64,000 nt of DNA. It comes from Erodium maritimum (taxonomy: Eukaryota > Streptophyta > Magnoliopsida > Geraniales > Geraniaceae). Each line of letters begins with the position of its first letter. The first letter of the stretch is position 1. The stretch covers positions 59,222,754 through 59,286,753 of the forward strand of contig OY997596.1 of assembly GCA_963921825.1 (NCBI GenBank), given 5' to 3'. Made by a program: the position numbers and the translations under genes. Under the pieces are notes generated by a model. That model did no database searches, was not told where the DNA came from, and saw only the letters and a program-made list of their open reading frames with translations. Of this stretch, positions 12,053 to 23,513 are shown piece after piece.

Positions 12053-14340
12053 TTTTTTTTTTGAAATGGATAACCGAAGACTTTCATTAATATCAATAGG
12101 GAATCAAACAGGATGAGGCGTGACCATCTCGTGTTTCAGATGTATGTCCGAGTCGACCGTAGCAAGCCCGTCGCTCATGGACCCGTAATAATAGCCCACT
12201 TGAAATCGTGGGCACAAACTCAAGATAACTCCTTACTACCGTTTCATCATAACGAGGCATAAAGTAAAAAGTTCTAAAACCAGCAAGAAATAAAATGTTC
12301 CAATGATAAAACAGATAATAAAGACATAGATAAATAAATGTTGCTGAATGTGCAGGCTGCCCGGGACCTCCCAGCACTGGCTGTCCCGGGTCTGTAGGTA
12401 TAGTCTGAGGCCGACTCCACCCACCCCTGCCGGGACGGTTCATTCCTCCATCGGAGGCAGCTGTGCCTCCGCCTTTTCTTCTTTCCCCTCCTTCTGGTTG
12501 ATCGGCCACAAGATCTGATGTTGGGAGGTCGGGTCACCCAGCGGCTTCTTCGACTCCGGTGGAAGCGCATACAACGATCATCTTCTAGTCTTCAGGGTGG
12601 TCATCTTGCCTTTGCCTCGGCTGGGCCCTCCTTTCCCTAGTCCTTCATGGGGATCTTTTTGCTGCCCTAGTGGATCTTTCTCCTTCCCTTCCCCGGTTAC
12701 TGTGATAGCTCCGGGGTCAGCTCGGTCCATAGTGTCAGCAGCAGGTTGGTCGTTAGCCAGATTGTCAGACTTCGTGAACCCCGGTGGCGGTGTAGAGGCT
12801 CTATGCCCACCCTCCTACAGTACATTGGTTACCCCTCCTGGGTATCATTAGCCAAATGGTCAGACTTCGGGATGTCTGCGCCGGATGGATCTTCGCCCAT
12901 AGTGATTTCCCTGGATCGAATCAATAGGTTCAGTGACAGGTCACTCAGGAGATAAGTGATAGTCGGATGTGTCGTCGTAGGGGGTGTATTCAAAATCGTT
13001 CTCAGCAGCCGGTCCACATCCAGCTGACTGGGGGCCAAGATAGACTGGTCATACCGAATCTCTTCCCGACCAATTCCCGGCAACTGAGTCGGGCAACCCG
13101 AGATCCTATGGGTCAGCATTCCACACATGCGGCAAAAGTCCACTACCCTCTCATATTGCAGTTCAATCACAACATGTGTAGTGGTACCTGGGAATCTGAG
13201 ACGGAGCCTGCGCCGTAGAGGTCGATGCAGCTCCATCCGAATCCTTAGCCATAAAAACGTATCCTCCCGTCGAGTCGACGGGATCGGGGCCGAAGTGACC
13301 TGGGTGCCTATGCTGCCTGCAATGAGACCGCGGATATAGTCATTCCAGGCTCCCCCCGGGATATTGAGCGCCCGGACCCTGAGCTCCACATGGTTGAAAT
13401 TAAACTCGGTGGCCCGGTCAAATTGCCTAAGCGGTTCCAGTAGTAGGGGAAAACCCTTGAAGCTCCAGGGACCCCAGTGACGGACATTTTCCATCGTCTC
13501 GGCGGACGGGAAGTGGTAGCATGTGACCTTCGGAGACATTAACTCCACTTGAATCCCAGTCACTTTCCATTTTCGTAGCATCACCGCGCAGTCGATGTTC
13601 TGGTTGTAGGGTCGGTCCCTTACGACCTTGGCTGCGAGGGAGAACTGGTACGTGCCCTTGGTGAACAGTGGAACCCCCACCTCCGAGACCACCACTTCGT
13701 CATCCTCGTCCTCCCAATCCGGGGTCGGGGATATAGGGTCGATTGGATCTTAGATGGAGAACCCGTCAAGCCTCTCCCGCTCGAAGAGCCAGATCTCGGG
13801 ACCGGTATTCGCTCCGACGGCGGGAGGTATCGAGACACCACCGTCGAGGAGAGGGGCCGAGGGAGGGATGGCAGATCCCGGTGGGCCTCCCTCGCCGTTG
13901 GTGGGTACCCGGCGTGAATCGGGGCCGTCGTCAGTGGCGATGGAAGCATGGCTACGGCCTGGGGCTCACCCGGTTTGTCTTTCAGATCCAGGAGGCTCGA
14001 CGGCCGCTGGGGATCCGGCACTGGGAGGGCTGGATCTGGCTCAGGCAACGGCCTGAGAGCGTCGCCGTGGTGGGGGCCTCGTTGGTCGGAGATCGCAGGG
14101 TGGTGAGCGTCATCTGCATGAGGTTAAATCTAGTCGGAGGACGTCATTTCCGGCTTGGGATGACGAGGGATGGATAGCTCCGGCGTCGTAGAGGTGGAAG
14201 TGACAGTGGGTGACGGAGGGGGCGAAGATGGCGCTGGAAACACGAGCAGATGCGGCGGGGAGCCACAGAGAAGAGGGGAAGAGAGATGGTGGTCGGCGAG
14301 AGAGGTAACGCCTCCAAACTCCTTTGTATTTTATTACCAA
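12053..14340 (-). mobile_element. L1-type LINE with ORF1 but no ORF2
   Basis: On the minus strand the element runs from a C/T-rich 5' leader (about 14340) through ORF1 (13695-12829) into a 3' UTR. It ends TTAATGAAAGTCTTCGG..CATTTC followed by an A-run (T-run at 12053-12062 on the plus strand). This 3' end is typical of plant L1 elements. Only about 770 bp separate the end of ORF1 from the tail, so the reverse transcriptase ORF is absent. The 5' end is approximate and no target duplication was resolved. Confidence 0.8.
12829..13695 (-). CDS. LINE ORF1 protein: DUF4283 domain plus CCHC zinc knuckle
   Basis: The 288-codon frame encodes a nucleic-acid-binding LINE ORF1 product. The N-terminal half carries the DUF4283 pattern (YQFSLAAKVVRDRPYN, then WSFKGFPLLLEPL and the stretch around ALNIPGGAWNDY). 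The C-terminal part has the zinc knuckle FCRMCGMLTHRISGC (CX2CX4HX4C). An in-frame stop lies about 55 bp upstream of the first start-like codon, so the N-terminus is lost or shifted, and the element is probably not functional. Confidence 0.75.
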   Translation of the reverse strand: MVVSEVGVPLFTKGTYQFSLAAKVVRDRPYNQNIDCAVMLRKWKVTGIQVELMSPKVTCYHFPSAETMENVRHWGPWSFKGFPLLLEPLRQFDRATEFNFNHVELRVRALNIPGGAWNDYIRGLIAGSIGTQVTSAPIPSTRREDTFLWLRIRMELHRPLRRRLRLRFPGTTTHVVIELQYERVVDFCRMCGMLTHRISGCPTQLPGIGREEIRYDQSILAPSQLDVDRLLRTILNTPPTTTHPTITYLLSDLSLNLLIRSREITMGEDPSGADIPKSDHLANDTQEG

Positions 14341-14399
14341 ATCCTCATAGATGGCCATGGAAGAGAGCTGCTCGAGAATGTGAATGTTTGTCTAGCAAA

Positions 14400-14886
14400 A
14401 GGTTAGTGTTTGTCTCTGATTCTCGATGACACATTGACACATTAATTAATATCTATTAAGGGAGCTTATCTTAATAGATAAAATCCAATTACCCTAAATT
14501 CAATTCTTCTCTTACTTTCTACTCTTGGTTTCGGAATTGGAACACAATGCTATGGTTTTGAAGAGATTTTGGAAACCATATTACCGAGCAACGATCCAGC
14601 TATCAATGCCCGTTGTTGATGCCCGCCTTCCCGTCGTCGGTGGCCAGGTTCTCTCTGCTCTTCCCTTTCGAATTTAGATGTATTCCGTATTGTTTTAATC
14701 TATAGGATTTGCATCTTATGTTGGATTGTTTTCACATGTCAAACATTTGGCTCCTCTTGTCTGAATCATTCAATAACAATGAGCAACCCACCCGGCTCAT
14801 TCAATAACAATAAGCAACCCATCCGACATGATTTCATTTAATTCTTGTTTGCTTGTATGCTAGTTATTCTCCTGAATCTTGTCTTG
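14400..14886. other. Intergenic gap
   Basis: AT-rich sequence between the LINE and the first WAKL copy; nothing recognised. A short direct repeat (CAATAACAATGAGCAACCCA / CAATAACAATAAGCAACCCA) lies near 14770-14822. Confidence 0.4.
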
Positions 14887-17230
14887 ATGACGGTTGAACC
14901 TACTCGGCTCCTCTTTACGGCAGTGTTTCTATTATGCAACATTTGTGCACATTCATTCAGTCGTTGCCCCGATTGCGGCACCACCATCGTTTCATACCCG
15001 GTGAGCACTGCGCCATCTTACGGCCACCAAGATTATAAGATCAGTTGCGATGCGAGTACACTAAACTTCAATTCCATCGATACCACATACCAAATCAAAT
15101 CGATCAATCCTGAGAGACAAACGCTTGTGATCCAACCACCAAAACTCGTGTCGAATACGTGCGTCACACCTGATCTTCCATACGTTGGGCTCTAGCTTAA
15201 CCATGACCAGCATAGGATTTAGAGTGTTATATGGTATGTCATGGCATAAAATTATATAAAATCGTAAAGTTTTCAATTACCTTCGATTTGATATCTTACG
15301 GATCTAAACCGAAGTTCATATCAGAAAGTTATGGTCATTTTAAGATTTGCATTGCACATAATTTGCACGTAGTTTGCATGTGAATGTAGTTTCTATTTAT
15401 TTGTTTACCGCATTTAGCAATGGTCGATGGCATACCTTAAATTGTATTTCTAGATACGCCTCTGACCATAACCTACCCTTCAACGTCTCGTTCAGCAACA
15501 CTATCCCGCTCCTCAATTGCATCAAAAGACTACTCGTTTCCCTGCTCAACTGCATCGACACGAGCTTGTGCCACGTGTACGCCAACGCCACCGTGTTCGC
15601 CTCCGCGTGCAGGAACTTGTATGTTTGTTGCACCTTCCGTGTCAGTGGATCCGGCCAAGCCGGTGAAACAGTGGCCAAAGCTGGGTCTCGAGGTCTTGTG
15701 GGCGCTACCACCAAAGTCGGTGTGTCGGTCCCAAGAGGACTGCGATGAGAACTCCACCTGCAGGCCTAACCCAAACCTCACTGGGGCTCGCAGATGCTTG
15801 TGCAATATAGGCGTGGTGTGGGATCCACTCGAAGTCATATGTGCCAAAGGTGAGATCTTTTTTCCCTTTGTTACCTTCGTTGGAATTAAGTGTCTATGTA
15901 GGGTTGAGGGATCACAACCATGGTAGCTGACACTGAACCACTGCAAGGATTAATCTAATAACAAATATTATATGTTTCTCTTTCGAAATACAAACAAAAC
16001 GACACGGAAAAACAAATAAAACGAGAATGATCATGCATGTGCTATTGGTTGGTGCAGGCTTGACTTTCGCCCTCACTACAACACTGGTCACGACGGCAAT
16101 CGTTAGTACTCTACTCTACAATCGCCACTATCGGGTCAAATCCAAACAAGACAGCCTGACCAGAGAACGAGATGCCATACTTAACGTTGACGGAGCAACA
16201 AAATCGGTCAAACTCTTCACCAACAAGGCGTCACGAAAGCCATCAACAAATTTTCCAAGGACCGTCTCCTCGTCATCGGTGCCTTCGATGAGGTCTACAA
16301 AGGCGTCCTCGGAGATGGCACCGTCGTCGATGTCAAGAGCGCGAAGCTCGAAACGCCAAGAGCACCGAACAAATCCTCAACGAGGTTTGAATCCTCTAGC
16401 CGGTCAACCATAAGAGCCTCATCCGCCTCCTCGGCTGCTACTCGAGCTTGAGCAACCCGTCTTAGTCTACGAGTTCATTGAGTGTGACACCCTCTCCGAG
16501 CATCTTCGAGGTCTGTAAATTTATATCAATATATGTTGGGTTTTCACAACTAAATGCTCAACTTATTTTTTCTCATTTTTCTAACATGGTTCAATGTAAT
16601 ATTTCAACCAAGTTCGAAGAAGTGACACCTGGACTGAGCCCGTCGTCTTCGCATCACTCGCGATATCGCGACAGCCTGTCCTACCTCCACTCCTCGGCGG
16701 AGACTCCGATATACCATCAGGACGTGAAGTCAAGCAACATTATCCTCGATGCCAATATCAACGCCAAGGTCTTAGATTTCAGGTTGTCTCGATTGGCCCG
16801 AACCTATCTGAACCACATCACGACGTGTGCTTAGGGCATAATGGGGTACCTCGATCCAAAGTACTACAAGAGTTACTATTTGACCGACAAGAGCGACACT
16901 TACAGCTTCGGGGTCGTGTTGTTGGAGCTCCTGACGTCGCAGAAAGTCATTGATTTCAACCGAGACGACGATGATGTGAACTTGAGCGAGTACGAGAAGA
17001 GGCTGGTGGAGGAAGGTAAACTGACGGAGGATAGATCCCATGTTGATTCAAAGGATGAGTTTATCGAAAATCGAGACTATGAAGACTCTAGGATATTTGG
17101 TTGTCGGGTGTCTCAATGAGCGGGGACATAATCGACCTTCCATGAAAGAGGTAGCCAAGAAGATCGACGATATTCTGAGTATTGTTATAGCCGAGGTTGC
17201 CCAAAAAAATCGATCAATCCCGAGAGCCAG
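14887..17230 (+). pseudogene. WAKL20-like receptor kinase pseudogene, copy A
   Basis: Pieces of a wall-associated kinase-like receptor lie in order. They are a hydrophobic start and GUB_WAK_bind domain (14887-15195: RCPDCGTTIVSYPVSTAP, GHQDYKISCDAS), a roughly 255 bp insert, the rest of the ectodomain (15451-15850: LPFNVSFSNT, ACRNLYVCCTFRV, VCRSQEDCDENSTC), a membrane segment (16027-16110, VLLVGAGLTFALTTTLVTTA), a decayed kinase N-lobe and a C-lobe (16615-17230: [44 protein letters not shown]). Defects include a stop after VGL, frameshifts between ectodomain parts and in the N-lobe, DFG changed to DFR, and a stop before GIMGYLDP. The kinase HRD motif reads HQD. Confidence 0.85.
15196..15450 (+). 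repeat. About 255 bp insert in the WAKL ectodomain, copy A
   Basis: Intact family members read VGL-QLNESLPFNV without interruption; here AT-rich sequence (GGATTTAGAGTGTTATATGG, TTCGATTTGATATCTTACGG) separates the two halves. The same insert sits at the same point in copies B (17450-17715) and, as its right part, C (19305-19460). It is bounded by similar words (GACCAG / GACCATAA). Class is unknown. Confidence 0.7.
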
Positions 17231-19300
17231 GTGATGTTGATCCAGCCGCCCAACCTCATCTTCAAAACCTGTGTCTTATCCGATTTTCGTTTCGTTAGGC
17301 TCCACATCAACGAGAGCCTGCCTTTCAACGTCACATCCAACACAACTATCATACTCCTCAACTACACAAAAAGACTCCTCGGCCCCCACTTAACTCCACT
17401 TCCATTATCTTCTACCACGTGTACATCTGATCTTCCATACGTTGGGCTCTAGCTTAACTATAACCAGGGCGTATTTAGAGTGTTATATGGTATGTCATGG
17501 AATAAAGTTATGTAAAATCGTAGATTTTTCAATTATCTTCGATTTGATATCTTACGGGCCTAAACCGGAGTTCATATGCGAAAATTGTGGTCATTTTAAG
17601 ATTTGCATTGCATATAGTTTGCACGTGGTTTGCATGTTAATGTAGTTTCCATTTATTTATTTACCGCATTTAACAATGGTCGATGAAATACCCTAAATTA
17701 TATTTCTAGATCCGCCTCTGACTATAACCTAAAATTCAACGTCTCGTTCAGCAACACTATCCTGCTCCTCGATTGCATCAAAAGACTAATCGGTTCCCCG
17801 CTCAACTGCATCGACACGAGCTTGTGCCACTTGTACGCCAACGCCACCGTATTCGCCTCCGCATACAGGGACTTGCCTATTTGTTGCACCTTTCGTGTCA
17901 GTTCTACAACGACGTATTCGATCTGAATCCGAGAACCAGGATATAGGCCCTACACCTGTTGCGTTAAATTAGATCCAGCCAAGCCGGTGAAACAGTGGCC
18001 GAAGACGGGTCTCGAGGTCTTGTGGGCGCTAACACCAAAGCCGGTGTGTCGGTCCCAAACGGACTGCGATGGGAACTCTACCTGCAGGCCTAACCCAAAC
18101 TTCAGTGGGGCTCGTAGATGCTTGTGCAATGTAGGCCTGGTGTGGGATCTACTCGAAGTCATATGTGCCAAAGGTGATATCTTTTTTCCTTCTATTACGT
18201 TCGTTGGACTTACGTGTCTCTCATTAACTTGATTTTTTACTCGTATCTATGCAGTGTTGACGAGTCACAACCATGATGGCTGTCACGGAACCACTGGAAG
18301 GATTGCTCTCATAACATGTTTTATATGTTTCTCTTTAGAAATACAAACAAAACGACATGGAAAAACAAATAATACGAGAATGATCATGCATGTGTTATTG
18401 GTTGGTGCAGGGTTGACTTCCGCCCTCACTACTACATAGGTCACGACGACAATCGTCAATACTCTACTCTATAACTGCCACCGTCAGGTCAAATCCAAAC
18501 AAGACCGCCTGATCAGGGAACGAGAAACCATACTTAACGTTGACGGAGTAACAAAATCGGTCAAACTCTTCACTGGCAAGGCGTCACGAAAGCCACCAAC
18601 AACTTTTCCTAGGACTGCCTCCTCGTCATCGGCGCCTTCGATGAGGTCTAAAAACTCGTCCTCAAAGATGGCACCGTCGTCGCTGTCAAGTGTGTGAAGC
18701 TCAGAAATGCCAAGAGCACCGACCAAATCCTCAACGAGGTTTGAATCCCCTGTCAGGTCAACCACAAGAGCCTCCTCCGCCTCCTCAGGTGCTAATCGAG
18801 CTTGAGCAACCCGTCTTAGTCTACGAGTTCATCGAGCGTGACACCCTCTCCGAGCATCTTCGAGGTTTGTAAATTTATATCAATATCATGTCGGGTGTTC
18901 ACAAATAAATGCTCAACTTATTTATTCTCATTTTGCTAACGTGGTTTAATGTAATATTTCAACCAGGTTCGAAGAAGTGACACCTGGACTGGAGTCGTTG
19001 TCTCCGCATCACTCGCGACATCGCGACGGCCTGTCCTACCTCCACTTCTCGGCAGAGACTCCGATATACCATCAAGACGTAAAGTCAAGCAACATTATCC
19101 TCGATGCCAATATCGACGCCAAGGTCTTAGATTTCGGGTTGTCTCGATTAGCCCGAACTAATCTGAACCACATCACGACGTGTGCTCATGGCACAATGGG
19201 GTACCTTGATCCAGAGTACTACAAGAGCTACTATTTGACCTACAAGAGCAACGTCTACAGCTTCGGGGTCGTGTTGTTGGAGCTCCTGACGTCGTAGAAA
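17195..19300 (+). pseudogene. WAKL20-like receptor kinase pseudogene, copy B
   Basis: Copy B begins without a signal peptide. The kinase C-terminus of copy A (AEVAQ) runs directly into mid-GUB domain sequence (SINPESQ-like, VMLIQPPNLIFKTC at 17230). After about 220 bp it carries the shared insert (17450-17715), then the ectodomain remainder (17720-18180: VCRSQTDCDGNSTC), the membrane segment (about 18380-18480), a frameshifted N-lobe and a kinase C-lobe (18977-19297: [51 protein letters not shown]), where a stop ends it. The C-lobe is better preserved than in copy A. Confidence 0.85.
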
Positions 19301-20262
19301 GTCATTGAGTTCATATGAGAAAGTTATGGTCATTTCAAGATTTGCATTGCACATAATTTGCACGGGGTTTGCATGTAGTTTGCATGTGAATGTAGTTTCC
19401 ATTTATTTTTTTACCACATTTAGCAATGGACGATGGCATTCCCTAAATTATATTTCTAGATCTGCCTCTGACCATAAACTACCCTTCAACGTCTCGTTCA
19501 GTAACACTATCCCGCTCCTTAATTGCATCAAAAGACTACTCGGTTCTCCGCTCAAATGCACCGACACGAGGATGTGCCACGTGTACACCAACACCATCGT
19601 GTTCACCTCCGCGTGCTGGGACTTGCCTGTTTGCTGCACCTTCCATGTCAGTCCTACGACAACGTATTCGATCTGAATCCGAGAACCAAGATATAGGCCC
19701 TACACCTATTTCGTGAAATTGGATGCGGCCAAGCCGGTGAAACAATGGCCGAAGTTGGGTCTCGAGGTCTTGTGGGCGCTACCACCAAATTTGGTGTGCC
19801 GGTCCCAAGCGGACTACGATTTCGGTTTTTCCTAATTGGCCCTAACCGATCTGAACAACATCACGACGTGTGCTCAGGGCATAATGGGGTACCTTGATCC
19901 AGAGTACTACAAGAGATACTATTTGACCGACAAGAGCGACGTCTACATCTTCAGGGTCGTGTTGTTAGAGCTCCTGACGTCGCAGAAAGTCATTGATTTC
20001 AACCGAGACGACGATGATGTGAACTTGAGCGAGTACGTGAAGAGGCTGGTGGAGGAAGGTAAGTTGATGGAGGCGTTAGATCCCATGTTGATGCAAAATG
20101 AGTTTATCTAAGATCGATACTATGAAGACTCTGGGAGATTTGGTTGTCGGGTGTCTCAAGGAGCGTGGACAGAATCGACCTTCCATGAAAGAGGTAGCCA
20201 AAAAGATGGACGATATTCTGAGTACTGTTACAGCCGAGGTTGCCCAATCAAATCGATCGATC
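19301..20262 (+). pseudogene. WAKL20-like pseudogene, copy C (internally deleted)
   Basis: After the C-lobe of copy B the text jumps into the right part of the shared insert (19305-19460). It continues with the ectodomain (to 19676) and a stub of the following segment (19730-19810). Then, without membrane segment or N-lobe, it moves straight into the kinase C-lobe (19836-20111: [34 protein letters not shown]). The C-terminal kinase tail follows with a stop after MLMQNEFI. Confidence 0.8.
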
Positions 20263-20640
20263 TCGAGAGCCAGGTGATGTTGATCCAGCCGCGCAACCTC
20301 ATCTCCAAAACCTATATCTCATCCGATTTCCATTTCGTTAGACTCCACCTCAACGAGAGCTTTCCCTTCAACGTCACATCCAATACAATTATCATGCTCC
20401 TTAACTGCGCGGAAAGACTCCTCGGCTCCTCACTTAACTGCACATCCATCATCTCGTGTCACGCGTACATCGGCGCTACCGCATCGACTTCCGCGTGCAG
20501 TGATTCACCCATTTGTTGTATGTTTCGGGTCGATCCCACGACGTCGTATCGAATCTAAATCTGGGGACTACAATGGATATATAGGCTTCGTGAACCTGAA
20601 CTCGGGCTCCCCGATGAGCAAGTGGCCAGATCCGAAGCTC
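20250..20640 (+). pseudogene. WAKL20-like ectodomain fragment, copy D
   Basis: It starts with the same kinase-tail to GUB fusion seen at about 17205 (IDLESQVMLIQPRNL) and continues through LHLNESFPFNVTSN, LLNCAERLLGSSLNC and SICCMF-type cysteines to GFVNLNSGSPMSKWPDPK. There is a stop after TTSYRI. No kinase follows; sequence after about 20700 is unrelated and AT-rich. Confidence 0.75.
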
Positions 20641-20699
20641 AAAAATCCAGTGAGAAATCCCGCTGAAGTAATGGCAACTGATTCCATTACAAAAAAAGT

Positions 20700-21340
20700 C
20701 GATTGCAAAAACAACTTAAAATTCAAAGTAACGGGCTTTAATACTTGGATTATATTTCACATGATTTTTCATTATCAAAATAAGCCAAATCTTCTATCTT
20801 TGATGGTATACAATTTTTATTTTTGAATCGTGATCGTCATATTAAATTAATCGAAAACAAAACCTCGACTCAAAGCGGGATAACCATAGAGTAATAAAAC
20901 ATTTAAATGAACTAAAGAATCTGAATATCGGGAGACTAAAAACAATAACAAAAGGATTAAAAAATGTTCATATACCGAAATGCTCCAAATGGATGTCTGG
21001 AGAGGGGTACTGTTGTAATGGCCGAAGACATCGGTACAACTACTCCAAACGGTGAACTAGGACATAACGGGCTCATTTCCAAAAAGTTGTCGCCAAAGGG
21101 GACTTAAAATACTCATACGGGAATCCAACATGCGTCGTTCTCCCTTGATTGATAATATAATGTTTCAAGAACATGAGAGTCCTGATTTTCAAGATAGTAG
21201 AAGAGTATTGTACCGGTACTTTAACGTCGCGAACGTGTAAAGTCTAATCAACTGTCACTTATTTATATCCGGGTAAAAAACAGATCGAACAAATAAGGGG
21301 TGGAGTGGAGCATACGGTTTTGTAGCACCCTAATCATTAT
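20700..21340. other. Intergenic gap
   Basis: No gene recognised. The stretch 21110-21240 resembles, in reverse orientation, 125-205 at the left edge of the window (shared word TCAATCAAGGGAGAACGAC), so it is probably part of a dispersed repeat of unknown class. Confidence 0.4.
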
Positions 21341-21572
21341 GACAATGCATCATATTGGGCTTTGGATTCGAGTAATGGGCCAGTGAATTGGGCTTAACTA
21401 TTATGTATACTAGAACTTTCTTGTTAGTTGTTGTAGGCTGAGTGAGGCCCAGTCCTTACAGGAATTAACAGACATAGTGGACTTGATATTGGCCTTTTCT
21501 TTGTGATTAATTTCAGTGTGAATTATAGAATAAGACTGCAGATTAGGTGTCAATACTCGTACTAGTCATTTA
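21340..21572 (+). repeat. Direct repeat, left copy, flanking the lone WAKL ectodomain ORF
   Basis: About 230 bp here (from ATATTGGGCTTTGGA through GTTGTTGTAGGCTGAGTGAG to ACTGCAGATTAGGTGTCAAT) recur in the same orientation at 23280-23513 with around 90 percent identity by eye. The unit may be downstream sequence of an ancestral tandem WAKL gene. Confidence 0.85.
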
Positions 21573-21654
21573 TCCACCTCCATGTAAACTGGCGTGTCAG
21601 CGGGTCGTTGCAGAATCCTGTAACGACGCGTCGCCGTGTTATGAGCTATTTTAG

Positions 21655-21803
21655 AGGAGAAAGAAGCCTATTTTGCTCCAAAAACACCTCATATCATGAC
21701 TCCTTGACACTGACCATTGGAGAAGCCATGTCAGGGAGTCAAAAAAACACCTCCTACCATGACTCCTTGACACTATTCATGTTAAATCATTAGAGATGCT
21801 CTA
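21655..21803. mobile_element. MITE-like element
   Basis: The stretch contains a tandem near-duplication (CACCTCATATCATGACTCCT / CACCTCCTACCATGACTCCT) and the words CATTGGAGAAGC and CATTAGAGATGCTCT. The latter are typical ends of plant MITEs (GAGCATCTCCAATGG-like). Boundaries are approximate. Confidence 0.45.
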
Positions 21804-22099
21804 AGTAACTAAAAATCCGTGTAGATAGTTTTAAGGAACCACCCGTAACAGAAATTAAAAGGTTAATTCAAAAACATTATCTTGAAATCAATACATACTA
21901 ACAATAGGAATAAAATCATTTAAATAAATGAAAATAATTTGGTTTTAATTCGTTTTTGCTTGTCAATAAATTATGTCATAGTTTACGATACCAAAACAAA
22001 GGAAATATTAAGATGCTATGAATAAAGACAATTGTCTCTCTCTTATATCTACACGTCCCGATTCAAGCATCACCCAATCACTCTTATCTTCTCTTAGTC

Positions 22100-22711
22100 A
22101 TGCCGATGATCCACCTTAATTTCCTCCTCTTCACGGCGGCGCTGCTATTATGCGCCGTGTGCTCACAGTCCGCCACACCTTGTCCCAACTGCGGCAACAC
22201 CCCCGTCCCGTACCCGCTGAGCACCGGGCCCACCTGCGGCCACCAGGACTACAAGATCAGCTGCGACGCGGGTACACTAAACTTCCACTCCCTCAACACA
22301 ACCTACCCAATCAAATCGATCAATCCCGAGAGCCAGGTGATGCTGATCCAGCCGCCCAGCTTCGTCCCCAACACCTGCGTCTCATCCGATTTCCGCTTTG
22401 TTGGTCTCCAGCTCAACGAGAGCCTCCCATTCAATGTCACGTCCAGCACAACTATCATGCTCCTCAACTGCACCGAAAGACTCCTCGACTCGCCCCTCAA
22501 CTGCACCGAAATCAGCTCGTGCCACGCGTACATCGACGCCGACGCGTCGGCTTCCGCGTGCAGGGACTCGCCGGTTTGTTGTACGTTTCGGGTCGGTCCC
22601 ACGGCGTCGCATCGGATCCGGATCCGGGAAAGGGGGTGTAGTGCCTACACCGGTTTTGTGAACCTGAACCCGGGATCGCCGGTTAGGATAATACCAGACC
22701 CGAATGTGTAG
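22100..22711 (+). CDS. WAKL20-like ectodomain protein without kinase
   Basis: An open frame of 203 codons starts with a signal peptide (MPMIHLNFLLFTAALLLCA). It continues through the cysteine-rich GUB_WAK_bind domain: PCPNCGNTPVPYPLSTGP, GHQDYKISCDAG, LNESLPFNVTSSTTIMLLNC, SSCHAYIDADA, SPVCCTFRVG. It matches the first half of WAKL20-like receptors well and has no defect up to the stop at 22709-22711. The WAK-associated C-terminal domain, membrane segment and kinase are missing, and sequence after the stop is not related. It could be a secreted remnant, a truncated pseudogene, or the first exon of a gene whose rest is lost. It is the best preserved member of the array. Confidence 0.7.
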   Translation: MPMIHLNFLLFTAALLLCAVCSQSATPCPNCGNTPVPYPLSTGPTCGHQDYKISCDAGTLNFHSLNTTYPIKSINPESQVMLIQPPSFVPNTCVSSDFRFVGLQLNESLPFNVTSSTTIMLLNCTERLLDSPLNCTEISSCHAYIDADASASACRDSPVCCTFRVGPTASHRIRIRERGCSAYTGFVNLNPGSPVRIIPDPNV

Positions 22712-23279
22712 AGATCGGATAGGGTATTGACCGACTGACCGAATATGAGTAGGGTACATGTATTGAGTATGAAAATCGGATAGAGTACGGGTATCACAAA
22801 ACCCGACTCATACTTTACCCATTGCCATACCTACACTCATCAAACCAGGAGTTGAACAAAAAAAGTAATAGAATGGCGAAAAACAACATCAAGTCAAAAC
22901 AAAAGCAAAACCACCTCGATCCTTTTCAAACACATGAGATCGACCAAACTAACGAACAATATGTTAAGAGACCGCCTTGAACAACCTCAATCAAGCTAGT
23001 AAAAGGTATTACATCAACACACTAAGGACACATATATAATAAGTATACGAGGGGTTGAGTTTGATCACCATGATATGTTTACCATAATTTAAAATAAGAA
23101 ACTATTTAAACAGTATTAACATCCTAATGATGTCATCATTCATTGATTCAAGTCTTATATCTACTTGGATATACAATCTGATTATAGTGTTGAGAGTTTG
23201 TAAAATGTGATTCACTATCCATTTCTTCATATGCGAATAAATAACGGTTTAAATAGACAGTTTTGTAACACCCCTATAA
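22712..23279. other. Intergenic gap after the lone WAKL ORF
   Basis: AT-rich sequence; nothing recognised apart from a short run of GGATAGGGTA/GGATAGAGTA-like words at 22714-22790. Confidence 0.4.
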
Positions 23280-23513
23280 GATGGAAGACTACTTAAAATG
23301 ACATCGTATCATATTGGGCTTTGGAATCAAAGAATGGGCCAGTGAATTGGGCTCAACTATTATCCATACTAAAACTTTCTTGTTAGTTGTTGTAGGCTGA
23401 GTGAGGCCCAATCCTTACAGGAATCAGCAGACATAGTGGACTTGACATTGAACCTTTCTTTGTGATTAATTCAGTGTGAATTTTAGAATAAGACTGCAGA
23501 TTAGGTGTCAATA
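23280..23513 (+). repeat. Direct repeat, right copy
   Basis: Partner of 21340-21572. The 1.9 kb spacing means the lone WAKL ORF sits exactly between the two copies. Confidence 0.85.
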
